46,608 nucleotides of DNA from a virus. Positions 7,253-14,533 of this stretch are shown here, in pieces. How positions within the stretch are numbered: the first letter of the stretch is position 1; each line of letters begins with the position of its first letter. A program made the translations under genes and the position numbers. The notes beneath the pieces are model-generated. The model saw only the letters and a list, made by a program, of their open reading frames with translations, made no database searches and was not told the origin of the DNA. The stretch lies in IMG/VR virus record IMGVR_UViG_3300004369_000030, positions 1-46,608 of that record, one strand, 5' to 3'.

Positions 7253-7606
7253 TCACTCTTCTTCGGCTGATTCGTCTTCCGTCGAGTTCAGTCCGTCGTG
7301 GTAGGCGGCGATGAGGACCTGTGCCTGACGCTCCATGGTGACGGGATCAAGAAGTTTGGGGAGACTGACTTCGAGGTGGCCAAGAATCTTGTAGGTGATG
7401 AGGGCCTTCTCGGTGTCGATGGAGAATGGCTGCATGAGTCGCAGGAATTCACCATCCCACATCACCACGTAGATTCGGGAGTCTTCGGCGTCGCCGTACG
7501 TGAGGGTACACATTTGGGTGTGTGCCGCTGCGGTGACTGCGCTGATCTCGGTGACCTGATCGCTGTCAACTGTCGGAATTTCTGTTTCGTCGCTCATGTC
7601 GTCCAT
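7253..7606 (-). CDS. Hypothetical acidic protein
   Basis: A 117-residue protein with acidic ends (SDETEIPTVDSD at the start, STEDESAEEE at the end) and a compact middle (CTLTYGDAEDSRIYVVMWDG). I recognise no family. A second in-frame ATG at 7597 is possible. It sits between the nuclease-like gene and the first oxygenase with gaps of 6 and 1 bases, so it belongs to the same operon. Confidence 0.65.
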   Translation of the reverse strand: MDDMSDETEIPTVDSDQVTEISAVTAAAHTQMCTLTYGDAEDSRIYVVMWDGEFLRLMQPFSIDTEKALITYKILGHLEVSLPKLLDPVTMERQAQVLIAAYHDGLNSTEDESAEEE

Positions 7607-7612
7607 GTTAGA

Positions 7613-8200
7613 TCAGTCGGTTGCCTTCCATTGGTTGATTGCGTAAAAAATTGGTGCGAGTTGGTGGATGTACAGATTCCAGCAGTCCGTCCAAAAAACG
7701 GTTCCGTTAGTGGGATCTTGCTGACCTGCCTTCCAAAACTTCTTGTGGCGGTCGAAGATTGTTCGGTTGGCTACGCCAACAACCCATGCGCTGTGGAATC
7801 TCTCAATTCCGGCTGTTGAGTTACGACCTCTCTGTAAGGAAACGAATCCGTAGTAATCAGCGATTTGGTGATCGTGGTTGTACGCAGGAAGTGTCGCCTC
7901 GTAGTTTGGCCGTGGGGCCACGGTTCTGTCCTTGGTTTTAACCTCTAGGGTTTTCTCCACAGACAGCCCGTTTACGATTCGTAAATCATGCTTTGTTGTA
8001 TACAACGGTGTGAATGGGACTTCGGAATCAGACAGGAGTTTTTCGAAGATGACCTCGCCAAGACAGCCGACGATGTTGGCGTCTTCCTTGCGGTGGGAAC
8101 CGGGAAGGATTGGAAGGCTCTCTGCACGCTCCATAGCCCTTTGATAGATATCAGAAGTGATATGGATACGGACGAAACTGTCGTTTTTGACCGTCGTCAT
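7613..8200 (-). CDS. PD-(D/E)XK nuclease-like protein
   Basis: 195 residues from the ATG at 8200. The order GCLGEVIFEKLL (E49), TKHDLRI (D72) and TLEVKTKDR (E86-V-K88) followed by HDHQIADYYGFVSL matches the restriction-endonuclease-like fold: an acidic helix, then D...ExK. No named family comes to mind. The start is chosen because the promoter at 8201-8236 predicts a transcript beginning on this ATG; a longer reading from 8236 would start inside the -35 box. As first gene of the operon holding oxygenases and carbamoyltransferase it might cut DNA lacking the phage modification, but that is speculation. Confidence 0.65.
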   Translation of the reverse strand: MTTVKNDSFVRIHITSDIYQRAMERAESLPILPGSHRKEDANIVGCLGEVIFEKLLSDSEVPFTPLYTTKHDLRIVNGLSVEKTLEVKTKDRTVAPRPNYEATLPAYNHDHQIADYYGFVSLQRGRNSTAGIERFHSAWVVGVANRTIFDRHKKFWKAGQQDPTNGTVFWTDCWNLYIHQLAPIFYAINQWKATD

Positions 8201-8236
8201 ATGCCATACCCTATCAAACGGGTATGACGCTGTCAA
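8201..8236 (-). promoter_or_regulatory. Strong sigma-70-type promoter of the modification operon
   Basis: TTGACA (8236-8231), a 17-base spacer, TAGGGT (8213-8208), seven bases, then the ATG at 8200. The message would be leaderless. It drives leftward transcription into the nuclease, oxygenase, carbamoyltransferase and SGNH genes. Confidence 0.7.
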
Positions 8237-8239
8237 GAG

Positions 8240-8920
8240 TCATTCGTAGAAAAATTGACCAGTGCTGAGCGCTTGTGGAGTTTGGTCTCGATGCCACACG
8301 TTGATGACGATGACCTGCTTGACGCCGGACTCGATTGGGGTGGTTTCGTGAAGCCTGTGCCCCGCATCGAATACCACAAGGCGGTCTGGCCTGTAGGCGA
8401 TTCTCTCTCGCCTTTCGATTGGCGAGACCAATTTGTCCGTGTTGGCGGCTTCCAATTGTTGGAAACCCTCATCGATTCCGCTTTCGTGGATTTCGAGGAA
8501 TGATCCACTCGCCTCACTGAATCCGTACCACACGCACCCGATGTGAGGCCCATGGAACCACTGGAAGTCAGCGTACATAAACGTATCTTCGTCAACGTGA
8601 CGGCCAAGAAATTGACCGGGAAGAAACGTGCGTGTCCAGTACTCGAATCCCAGAACTTCGTCTTCGGGGAAAGGTAGAAGACCCGTTCCTCGCCAAACTT
8701 TCTCTATGAGCCGTTGACGTGCGGTGCGAGCCTCATCGTTCATCCACCCGGACCAAAACATGTACGGCGCTTGGCAGTCAGCCTGATCGTAGTGAAACTC
8801 GTTGAGCGTTTTGCCGATATTTTCTCCGGGCATCGCCTCGGGGAAAAACGTGTTATCTGCGCGTATCTGGCTTTCGAGTTCCGTCCCAGCGACAAAATTG
8901 TCGAAAACAAATAAGGTCAT
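8240..8920 (-). CDS. Second 2-oxoglutarate/Fe(II)-dependent oxygenase
   Basis: A 226-residue protein. Iron ligands appear as H108-x-D110 (GRHVDED) and H191 (GHRLHETTPIESG), with K201 or a nearby basic residue as the 2-oxoglutarate anchor; VFDAGHRLHETTPIESGVKQ is the recognisable distal block. It differs clearly from the oxygenase at 6505-7251, so it is unlikely to be a recent duplicate. The start overlaps the histone-like gene stop (ATGA). Substrate unknown; a hydroxyl-generating role in the same pathway is inferred. Confidence 0.75.
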   Translation of the reverse strand: MTLFVFDNFVAGTELESQIRADNTFFPEAMPGENIGKTLNEFHYDQADCQAPYMFWSGWMNDEARTARQRLIEKVWRGTGLLPFPEDEVLGFEYWTRTFLPGQFLGRHVDEDTFMYADFQWFHGPHIGCVWYGFSEASGSFLEIHESGIDEGFQQLEAANTDKLVSPIERRERIAYRPDRLVVFDAGHRLHETTPIESGVKQVIVINVWHRDQTPQALSTGQFFYE

Positions 8921-9201
8921 TTACTGAAGATGCTGACCAGACGTGCGCGCCAAGACGGCTTCTCAAGGATCGTCACTTCTGGGGCTGGGGCAGCGGCCAC
9001 GGGTGCCTCGGGCTCTTTATGCTCTTTCGGGGTTGGGTCCAATTCAGAGTACGGGCCAACAACCTTCTTGGGGGCTGCTTTCTTGGCAGGAGCCTTCTTG
9101 GCTGGGGCCTTCTTCACTGCCTTTTTCGCGCCAGCCTTCTTGGCTGCGGGCGTCTTCTTCGTCGCCTTCTTTGCGGCTTTCTTGGGCGGGTTGTTGGTCA
9201 T
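8917..9201 (-). CDS. Histone-H1-like Lys/Ala-rich protein
   Basis: 94 residues from the ATG at 9201, which has TTGGAG about 12 bases upstream. Residues 6-46 are an almost pure run of Lys, Ala and Pro in KKA, KKT and AKK units, like bacterial H1/HU-tail proteins that bind DNA. A short conserved-looking end follows (GPYSELDPTPKEH, then SWRARLVSIFSK). It is probably a DNA-compacting or nucleoid-binding phage protein. Confidence 0.7.
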   Translation of the reverse strand: MTNNPPKKAAKKATKKTPAAKKAGAKKAVKKAPAKKAPAKKAAPKKVVGPYSELDPTPKEHKEPEAPVAAAPAPEVTILEKPSWRARLVSIFSK

Positions 9202-9234
9202 TTTGGTGTTACTCCAAATTCTGGTTTGCTGAAC

Positions 9235-9247
9235 TATTGTACTGGAT
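9235..9247 (+). promoter_or_regulatory. Overlapping divergent -10 elements
   Basis: TATTGT (9235-9240) is followed by seven bases and the rightward GTG at 9248, the leaderless geometry seen elsewhere. Its complement contains TACAAT, a good -10 for the leftward histone-like gene, which has a Shine-Dalgarno sequence and so a short leader. The two promoters therefore share the same bases and should compete. No clear -35 is visible on either side. Confidence 0.4.
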
Positions 9248-9874
9248 GTGGAATCATATCCCGACACATATTCGAAGATCGCATTAGCCCTTACAAGTGC
9301 TCAGGTGGCCAAGGAAAGTCTGGTTGCCGAGCAGGGGGCTGGGAGCGACGTGCCTTTCAACTTTTTTGGCTGGGATGAAGCCACGCTCTCGATGATAGTC
9401 CAATTGGACCCAGAGAAGATGAAGTTGCCGATGCCTCAGCGTTTCGAGTTGTGCTCGGGGGCGATGCAGGCGATGAGGTCCTATTTTGGATGCACAGAGT
9501 TGACGTTTGTTGCGGAGGGATTTCATTCCAGCAAGCCAGAACTCACCAAAAACGAGAATCTAAAAGAATTATTTGACGCTGGCTCTGCCCATGTTCGTGA
9601 ATGTCTCACCGTGTGCCATGTCTCGCTAAACGATTGGCGGGAGCCTGAAGCGACCTTCGTCTCCGTCACCTTCCAATACCTAGCGGATTTCGTGATATGG
9701 GATGATGAAAGGGCCTACACGCGCGGCGTCGGTCGAGTTTTGCGCGACGTCCCATTCCCCGCTATGATGGCCGCATCCCTCAGGGCGCCGTTCGAAAATC
9801 CGGATGAAGAAGAAACATACCGGGTCATAGAACTACTACTGAACAAGGGATTCAATGTAAACCAGTTCGTATAA
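9248..9874 (+). CDS. Hypothetical protein
   Basis: 208 residues from a GTG; an overlapping ATG at 9246 is in another frame and soon stops. Contains DVPFNFFGWDEATLSMIVQL near the start and a C-terminal FNVNQFV. Mixed alpha/beta, soluble, no signal peptide or membrane segment seen and no family recognised. Start of the rightward block that carries the ribonucleotide reductase. Confidence 0.65.
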   Translation: MESYPDTYSKIALALTSAQVAKESLVAEQGAGSDVPFNFFGWDEATLSMIVQLDPEKMKLPMPQRFELCSGAMQAMRSYFGCTELTFVAEGFHSSKPELTKNENLKELFDAGSAHVRECLTVCHVSLNDWREPEATFVSVTFQYLADFVIWDDERAYTRGVGRVLRDVPFPAMMAASLRAPFENPDEEETYRVIELLLNKGFNVNQFV

Positions 9875-9896
9875 GTAATAGTAGTAAGATGGGGGA

Positions 9897-10208
9897 ATGG
9901 AACATCCTTTTCATAGGTCGGGGAATCTGTGGGTTGACGGGCTGGAAGTGTCATTTGCCCGTGCTCAGCGAGAGCCGTGTCCTGTTTGCGGACACCCGAC
10001 TGGGGATTGTTCTGGTGACCTCCCTGCACCGGAAAAGATTGCTGGCTTCAACACAATTGAATCGTTGGTGCCTGAGCAAACGTTCCTTCTTGAGGAGGAT
10101 ATTTACGAGGACCGCCAGATAACACCTTTCACAACCGCCCGCGTTTTGAAGTATGCAAAGGGAAAACACATCCCGCTTCAAGAAGCGAGAAATCTAGGAT
10201 TGGCTTAA
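9897..10208 (+). CDS. Small Zn-binding actinophage-type protein
   Basis: A 103-residue protein with CPVCGHPTGDCSGD near residues 28-41 (three Cys and one His, a zinc-knuckle-like cluster). A C-terminal block follows: FLLEEDIYEDRQITPFTTAR, then VLKYAKGKHIPLQEARNLGL. That block is one I associate with a conserved protein of actinobacteriophages of unknown function. GATGGGGGA just before the ATG can act as ribosome-binding site. It lies 90 bases upstream of the reductase and is probably co-transcribed. Confidence 0.7.
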   Translation: MEHPFHRSGNLWVDGLEVSFARAQREPCPVCGHPTGDCSGDLPAPEKIAGFNTIESLVPEQTFLLEEDIYEDRQITPFTTARVLKYAKGKHIPLQEARNLGLA

Positions 10209-10232
10209 CGTTTTCCGTATTTGTCGACCTAG

Positions 10233-10238
10233 TACAAT
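10233..10238 (+). promoter_or_regulatory. GTACAAT-type -10 upstream of the reductase
   Basis: AGTACAATC in the 90-base gap before the ribonucleotide reductase, sharing the GTACAAT core with three other gene-free spots. The predicted start near 10245 leaves a leader of about 54 bases. The gap is far too short for a cobalamin riboswitch. Confidence 0.35.
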
Positions 10239-10298
10239 CAATAAACGGGCGATACTAACCCGATCAAGACCATCCAATTAAATCGAAAGAGTCCCACT

Positions 10299-12224
10299 AT
10301 GACCCTGCTCACGGAAGAATTCCTAGCCTCGTACGCCCCAAAATCGCCTCCGTGGGGGTTCAACGGCATGGGGGAAATCGTCTACCTCCGCACCTACAGT
10401 CGTCCCAAGGATGACGGAACAATCGAAACATGGCCTGAGACCATTCGGCGCGTCATCGAAGGTGCGGCAGAGATCGGCGTCCCCTACACGCAGAAGCAAG
10501 CCGAAGCGCTTTTTGATCACATGTTCAACCTCCGATGCTCTTTCTCCGGTAGGGCGCTCTGGCAGTTGGGAACTCCTCTGGTCAAGGCTTTCAACGCAGC
10601 ATCGTTGAACAACTGTTACTTCGTGAATATCGAGAAGATCGAAGATTTCGAGTTCTTGTTCGACCACCTGATGCTTGGTGGCGGTGTCGGTTTTTCTGTT
10701 GAGCGTGCGAAGATCCACGAACTTCCAAAGGTCAAGGCGGGAGTCTCCATCAGTCACGAGAGGAGCAACGACGCAAATGTCATTGTTCCGGACAGCCGTC
10801 AGGGCTGGTCACGTCTCGTGCATTCGGTGCTGAAGTCATACTTCTACACGGGCAAGTCCTTCTCGTATTCGACGATCCTGATTCGTGAGTACGGCGCTCC
10901 ACTCAAGACTTTTGGTGGAACCGCGTCAGGCCCGGGTGCCTTGATTGACGGAATTGCCGATATTTGCAAGGTGATGGATGCCCGAGTTGGCAAGAAGTTG
11001 CGCTCCATTGACGTTCTCGACATTTGCAACATTATCGGTCGGATCGTCGTGTCGGGTTCGTCGCGCCGTTCTGCACAAATCGCCATTGGCGACCCAGACG
11101 ATGTTCTTTTCTTGCGGGCAAAGAACTGGTCCACTGGTTCGATTCCAGCGTGGCGAGCAAACTCCAACAACTCCATTTACGCGGACTCTTGGGATGAGAT
11201 TGTTCCCGAGGTGTGGAAGGGTTACGACGGTTCAGGCGAGCCTTACGGTTTCGTGAACCGAAAGTTGGCCCGCCAGTTCGGTCGGCTTGGCCACAAGAAG
11301 CCGGATCCGACGATTGAGGGCTACAACCCGTGCGCCGAGATCGCCTTGGGTGACGGCGAGTCGTGCAACCTTGCGACGGTATTCCTCCCGAATGTTGAGT
11401 CCCTCGCTCAGTTCCGTGAAATTTCCGAACTTCTCTACATGTGTCAGAAACACATCACGAGAATGGACTACCCGTACGAGAAGACGACCAAGATTGTGTC
11501 GAAGAACGCTCGCCTCGGGCAGTCAGTAACGGGAATTCTTCAGTGCTCGGAGAAGCAGTTGTCGTGGCTCGACCCGGTGTACGAGTATCTGGAAGGTCTC
11601 GACGAGAAGTACTCAGCCGAGCATGGTTTCCCCAAGTCCGTTCGTCTGACAACGGTTCAGCCATCAGGAACACTTGCCCTTCTTCCGGGCGTAACTCCGG
11701 GCGTGCATCCCGCATTCGCTCGCTTTTATATCCGTCGTGTTCGTTTCGGTTCTTCCGACCCGTTGGTGGACGCATGCCGCAAGCGGGGATACCCCGTCAA
11801 GTGGGATGTCGGAATTGACGGACGCGAGGATCGCACACGTTACGTCGTGGAGTTCCCTTGCGAGTCGCCCGAGGGTGCGGTTCTTGCTGCCGACATGACT
11901 GCCGTCGAGCAGTTGGAGTGGGTCAAGAAGATGCAGACCGACTGGGCGGACAATGCGGTTTCAGTGACCGTGTACTACCGGCTTGAGGAACTTCCGGAGA
12001 TCAAAGAGTGGATGTCGAAGAACTACACCAATGGACTCAAGTCGGTGTCGTTCCTTCTCCATTCAGACCACAACTTCCCCCTGCCTCCCTACGAGGAATG
12101 CAGCAAGGAAGAGTACGAGAAGATGCTCGGAAAGATCAACTTTTCCGTACCGTTGGTCCAGACCTCATTCACGGATGAGTTGACGCTCGACGATTGTGCT
12201 ACCGGAGCGTGTCCTATTAAGTAG
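10299..12224 (+). CDS. nrdJ: Adenosylcobalamin-dependent (class II) ribonucleoside-triphosphate reductase
   Basis: 641 residues of the monomeric Lactobacillus leichmannii RTPR type. C106 (NNCYFVN) and C356 (ESCNLA) are the active-site thiol pair; C345 and E347 in NPCAEI are the thiyl-radical cysteine and catalytic glutamate. VQPSGTLALLPGVTPGVHPA is the phosphate-binding and substrate loop. The extreme C-terminus CATGACPIK carries the reducing CX4C pair (C633, C638). It makes deoxynucleoside triphosphates for phage replication without oxygen or a second subunit, but needs host cobalamin. The length fits one-subunit enzymes slightly trimmed relative to bacterial ones. A weak GAAAGAG ribosome-binding site precedes the ATG. 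Confidence 0.93.
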   Translation: MTLLTEEFLASYAPKSPPWGFNGMGEIVYLRTYSRPKDDGTIETWPETIRRVIEGAAEIGVPYTQKQAEALFDHMFNLRCSFSGRALWQLGTPLVKAFNAASLNNCYFVNIEKIEDFEFLFDHLMLGGGVGFSVERAKIHELPKVKAGVSISHERSNDANVIVPDSRQGWSRLVHSVLKSYFYTGKSFSYSTILIREYGAPLKTFGGTASGPGALIDGIADICKVMDARVGKKLRSIDVLDICNIIGRIVVSGSSRRSAQIAIGDPDDVLFLRAKNWSTGSIPAWRANSNNSIYADSWDEIVPEVWKGYDGSGEPYGFVNRKLARQFGRLGHKKPDPTIEGYNPCAEIALGDGESCNLATVFLPNVESLAQFREISELLYMCQKHITRMDYPYEKTTKIVSKNARLGQSVTGILQCSEKQLSWLDPVYEYLEGLDEKYSAEHGFPKSVRLTTVQPSGTLALLPGVTPGVHPAFARFYIRRVRFGSSDPLVDACRKRGYPVKWDVGIDGREDRTRYVVEFPCESPEGAVLAADMTAVEQLEWVKKMQTDWADNAVSVTVYYRLEELPEIKEWMSKNYTNGLKSVSFLLHSDHNFPLPPYEECSKEEYEKMLGKINFSVPLVQTSFTDELTLDDCATGACPIK

Positions 12225-12444
12225 TCCTGCGGTATTGCTGGCGGAACAGTTCGACTTTTTCGAGTGGTTCCGCCAGCAGTATGCCGTCTTGTTCGCATAC
12301 CCAGCATTTCGGTTCGTCAACCCAAAAGACGAGGCATTTTGCGCATCCGTAAACCGTTGATGTCCAAGGCATCAGCGCCAGCGCCCTGAACTCTACTTGT
12401 ATGAGGTAATCCCTCAAGCCTTCCTTGACGGAAGAGTACTTCAC
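12217..12444 (-). CDS. Small Cys-rich protein
   Basis: 75 residues from a GTG overlapping the nuclease stop (GTGA), with AAGAGG just upstream. YGCAKCLVFWVDEPKCWVCE (CxxC...CxxC) looks like a compact zinc ribbon. The last eight bases overlap the end of the convergent reductase gene. No family recognised. Confidence 0.6.
   Translation of the reverse strand: MKYSSVKEGLRDYLIQVEFRALALMPWTSTVYGCAKCLVFWVDEPKCWVCEQDGILLAEPLEKVELFRQQYRRTT
12236..12278. repeat. 12-bp perfect inverted repeat after the reductase stop
   Basis: TGCTGGCGGAAC (12236-12247) and GTTCCGCCAGCA (12267-12278) are perfectly complementary around a 19-base loop. It starts 12 bases after the reductase stop and lies inside the 3' end of the opposing small gene. 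No T-tract follows, so it is not a standard intrinsic terminator; it may stabilise the reductase message or slow convergent transcription. Confidence 0.5.
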
Positions 12445-12803
12445 CTCTTGCCGCCAAAGTATTCAGTGGCGTGGCCAGAATCGACGAGTTGTTCGTTGAG
12501 AGAGAACTCGCACTTTTCGTCTGGGTAGACCTTCGCAAGTAGACGACCGTACTTGCCCTTGCCGTCTTTGATGGTTTGAACAAAACAGTCTTTGTTCCAG
12601 TTGAACCAATCTTCCACGTAAGCCTTGGCCGCTAAGCCAAGTTTCTTCTCGGCAAGATCCTTGGTGCGGCTCTCGGGGGTGTTGATTCCATATAGCCGGC
12701 AGCGAACTTTGTGGTGAATATCGAAGCCAAGATCGATTACTAGGTCAACGGTGTCTCCATCAACAACACGCTCAAGTCGAGCCTTGTATGTGTACATGCT
12801 CAT
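12441..12803 (-). CDS. Staphylococcal-nuclease-like (TNase) nuclease
   Basis: A 120-residue protein with the OB-fold nuclease signature. VVDGDTVDLVIDLGF (residues 13-27) holds the metal-binding acidic residues, CRLYGINTPESR (35-46) has R36 and E44, and GKYGRLLAKVY carries the second catalytic arginine. The usual Asp in GIDAPE is Asn here, a common variant. No signal peptide, so it acts inside the cell or virion, unlike many secreted relatives. ATGA overlap with the upstream gene. Confidence 0.85.
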   Translation of the reverse strand: MSMYTYKARLERVVDGDTVDLVIDLGFDIHHKVRCRLYGINTPESRTKDLAEKKLGLAAKAYVEDWFNWNKDCFVQTIKDGKGKYGRLLAKVYPDEKCEFSLNEQLVDSGHATEYFGGKR

Positions 12804-12970
12804 TCGTCAATATACCTTCCGCCGGAATCCTTGTTCTTCTTGCGAAGAAGTCGGACACTGTCGGCTTCAACCACGAGATCTTCTAGATCCTCTGGTGCGC
12901 CACGGAAGTCTCTACCATGACGTTTGTACTCGTCCCAGTAATCGTTATCTGAGTTCGCATTCTTAGTCAT
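12800..12970 (-). CDS. Small acidic hypothetical protein
   Basis: 56 residues from the ATG at 12970, highly charged (YWDEYKRHGRDFRGAPEDLE). The ATG lies nine bases downstream of TACAAT, so the message would have almost no leader; a longer frame from 12997 would begin inside the terminator region and is unlikely. First gene after the capsid-operon terminator. Confidence 0.55.
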   Translation of the reverse strand: MTKNANSDNDYWDEYKRHGRDFRGAPEDLEDLVVEADSVRLLRKKNKDSGGRYIDE

Positions 12971-12979
12971 ATTAATCAC

Positions 12980-12986
12980 ATTGTAC
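12980..12986 (-). promoter_or_regulatory. GTACAAT -10 for the small nuclease operon
   Basis: GTACAAT on the minus strand nine bases before the ATG at 12970, directly after the capsid terminator, which is where a new promoter is needed. No -35 is recognisable. Confidence 0.45.
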
Positions 12987-12989
12987 ATA

Positions 12990-13021
12990 AAAAGCAAAAC
13001 CCCCGGGTGTTACCCCGGGGG
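12990..13021 (-). terminator. Intrinsic terminator of the virion operon
   Basis: CCCCCGGG (13000-13007) and CCCGGGGG (13014-13021) form a perfect 8-bp GC stem with a 6-base loop. On the minus strand it is followed by TTTTGCTTTTT. It ends leftward transcription about 40 bases after the capsid stop. Confidence 0.9.
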
Positions 13022-13061
13022 CCTGCTTCACGGCTCTAGGCCGTTATGGTTGCTGTGCTGA

Positions 13062-14384
13062 TCAGGGAGCAGCAGGCGCGCCGTCGAAGGTGACCTTCAC
13101 GAAGGCCTCCGGACGCTTGACCGCGAGGGCCAGACGCTGCTCAGCGAGCACCACGATCGCGTTGCGAACGAAGAAGTCCGAGTGCTGCTCGGAGATCCGG
13201 ATGTTCGCCTGCTCGCGGTCGTACAACTGGGCGCCGGTACCGAACGCACCGACGAGAGCGGTGCCCTCGGCGATAGCGGGGGTCTCGACGACCGGGAGAC
13301 GCCAGACGCGCGGCTCGCCACCCATCGCGACCGAAACCGCGACGAGGTACTGGCCGTTGCTGTCCTTCGTCAACTCGATGTCCTCCCAGTCGTTCGGGTG
13401 AAGAACGACGCCGGTCGGCTCGTAGTAGGCGAGGAACGAAAGCGTGGCGGCGCGACGAATCGCGTCAGCCTTCGTGTCCGGAACCGGGGTGAGCGCACCG
13501 TCGGACCAGTCGTAGGTCTGGATGCCAGAGGTCTGGAGCACACCCTCAAGGTTCTCACCGGTGCCATCGCCAGCGAGGATCTGAGCGTCCTCCTGAAGGC
13601 GGAGGCCGTACATCAACTCGTTGTCGATGATCGAGCGCAACTGCGGCTCGTCGGCGAGGACGTTGCGGTGAGCGGCCTCCCAGTGGGCGATGGTCCGCAC
13701 GGGCGCCTGAACGCCGGTGAAGGTCATCGTCGACTGCGGCTTCGCCGCGAACGTCTCGGGTTCGCCACCACGCTCAGCGACGGTCGCCGCGTTGTTGGTG
13801 AAACCGGTCATCCGGAAGTACTCGATGATCGCAGCCGAAGTGGTGCGCACCGGGAACAGGTCGCGAACGCGCTTGGTGCGCTGCGGCGGGATGACGATCG
13901 GGTCACGCTGGATGGCGCCGAACTGGCCGGGGGTGCCGGAAGGCATCGCGGAGTAGATGTCCTTGACGCCATAACCGTTCGACGTGGTCAACGACCCGGC
14001 GTACTGGAACGGCGACGGCATGTTGGCGCCATTGCGGCCACCCTGAAGGCTCTTGAACTCCTCGGAACCGAGGAACGCCTCACCGACCGACTTGAACTGA
14101 GCGCGGGCCTCACGGAGACCTTCGCCAGCGGCGGCGGCAGCAGCGACGGAATCGCCAGCGGCCTCGGCGCCCCAAGCCTCAACGCTCTCCAGCGACTGCA
14201 GACCAGAGATCAACGACTTGATCTCCTTGATGTCTGACATGTTCTGGTCGAAGGCCGACTTCTGGGCCTGATCGACAACGACGACGCCGTCCTCGATCTT
14301 GAATGAATCTGCGATCGCCTTGTTAGCGGCGGTCTTCTCTTGGAGCGCGGACTGCAACTCCTTGATGCGGCTTGCATCTGCCAT
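13062..14384 (-). CDS. Major capsid protein, HK97 fold
   Basis: 440 residues. The ATG at 14384 has a strong CGAGGAGGAG ribosome-binding site; upstream in-frame codons lack one. Residues 1-110 are a charged coiled-coil-like, alanine-rich segment (KELQSALQEKTAANKAIAD and an AAAAAAGEGL stretch), resembling the delta scaffold domain. FKSVGEAFLGSEEFKSLQGG (97-116) marks the junction to the shell domain and offers K-S bonds as candidate prohead-protease sites. The rest (RTIAHWEAAHRNVLADEPQL, LAGDGTGENLEGVL, TGVVLHPNDWEDIEL and a QHSDFFVRNAIVVLAEQRLA end) is characteristic of phage_capsid family proteins. Last gene of the virion operon and, by its codons and signal, likely the most expressed. Confidence 0.95.
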   Translation of the reverse strand: MADASRIKELQSALQEKTAANKAIADSFKIEDGVVVVDQAQKSAFDQNMSDIKEIKSLISGLQSLESVEAWGAEAAGDSVAAAAAAGEGLREARAQFKSVGEAFLGSEEFKSLQGGRNGANMPSPFQYAGSLTTSNGYGVKDIYSAMPSGTPGQFGAIQRDPIVIPPQRTKRVRDLFPVRTTSAAIIEYFRMTGFTNNAATVAERGGEPETFAAKPQSTMTFTGVQAPVRTIAHWEAAHRNVLADEPQLRSIIDNELMYGLRLQEDAQILAGDGTGENLEGVLQTSGIQTYDWSDGALTPVPDTKADAIRRAATLSFLAYYEPTGVVLHPNDWEDIELTKDSNGQYLVAVSVAMGGEPRVWRLPVVETPAIAEGTALVGAFGTGAQLYDREQANIRISEQHSDFFVRNAIVVLAEQRLALAVKRPEAFVKVTFDGAPAAP

Positions 14385-14533
14385 ATTGATCTCCTCCTCG
14401 GGAGAGTTTGTGTGAATGGATGTTGTTGCAAAGACTACGTAAGCACGCGCCCTCTTACATAAAATAATAGACCACACACATGCTGCTACATAGTAACTAA
14501 CAGCCTTTTTTCGGATTTCTCTTTCGGGGGTTT
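14385..14533 (-). promoter_or_regulatory. Upstream region of the capsid gene with possible promoter
   Basis: A 149-base gap holding TATTAT (14469-14464, minus strand), a good -10 without an obvious -35, and a leader of about 70 bases ending in the strong GGAGGAG site. A separate capsid promoter would explain higher capsid output than the giant upstream genes. A run of A residues after the Zeta-like gene is not a convincing terminator. Confidence 0.3.

Noticed and set aside
6505-8920. The oxygenases as TET-like cytosine dioxygenases
   Set aside because: Their motifs and flanking blocks fit the prolyl-hydroxylase-like group and no TET/JBP-specific feature was recognised; a DNA substrate remains only a hypothesis.
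10209-10298. Cobalamin riboswitch before the B12-dependent reductase
   Set aside because: The gap is 90 bases, too short for the full element, and no B12-box-like core was seen.
13182-14237. A 351-codon open frame antisense to the major capsid gene
   Set aside because: The opposite strand encodes a clear HK97 capsid protein with a strong ribosome-binding site; the antisense frame has the Arg/Val/Leu-rich look of a shadow.
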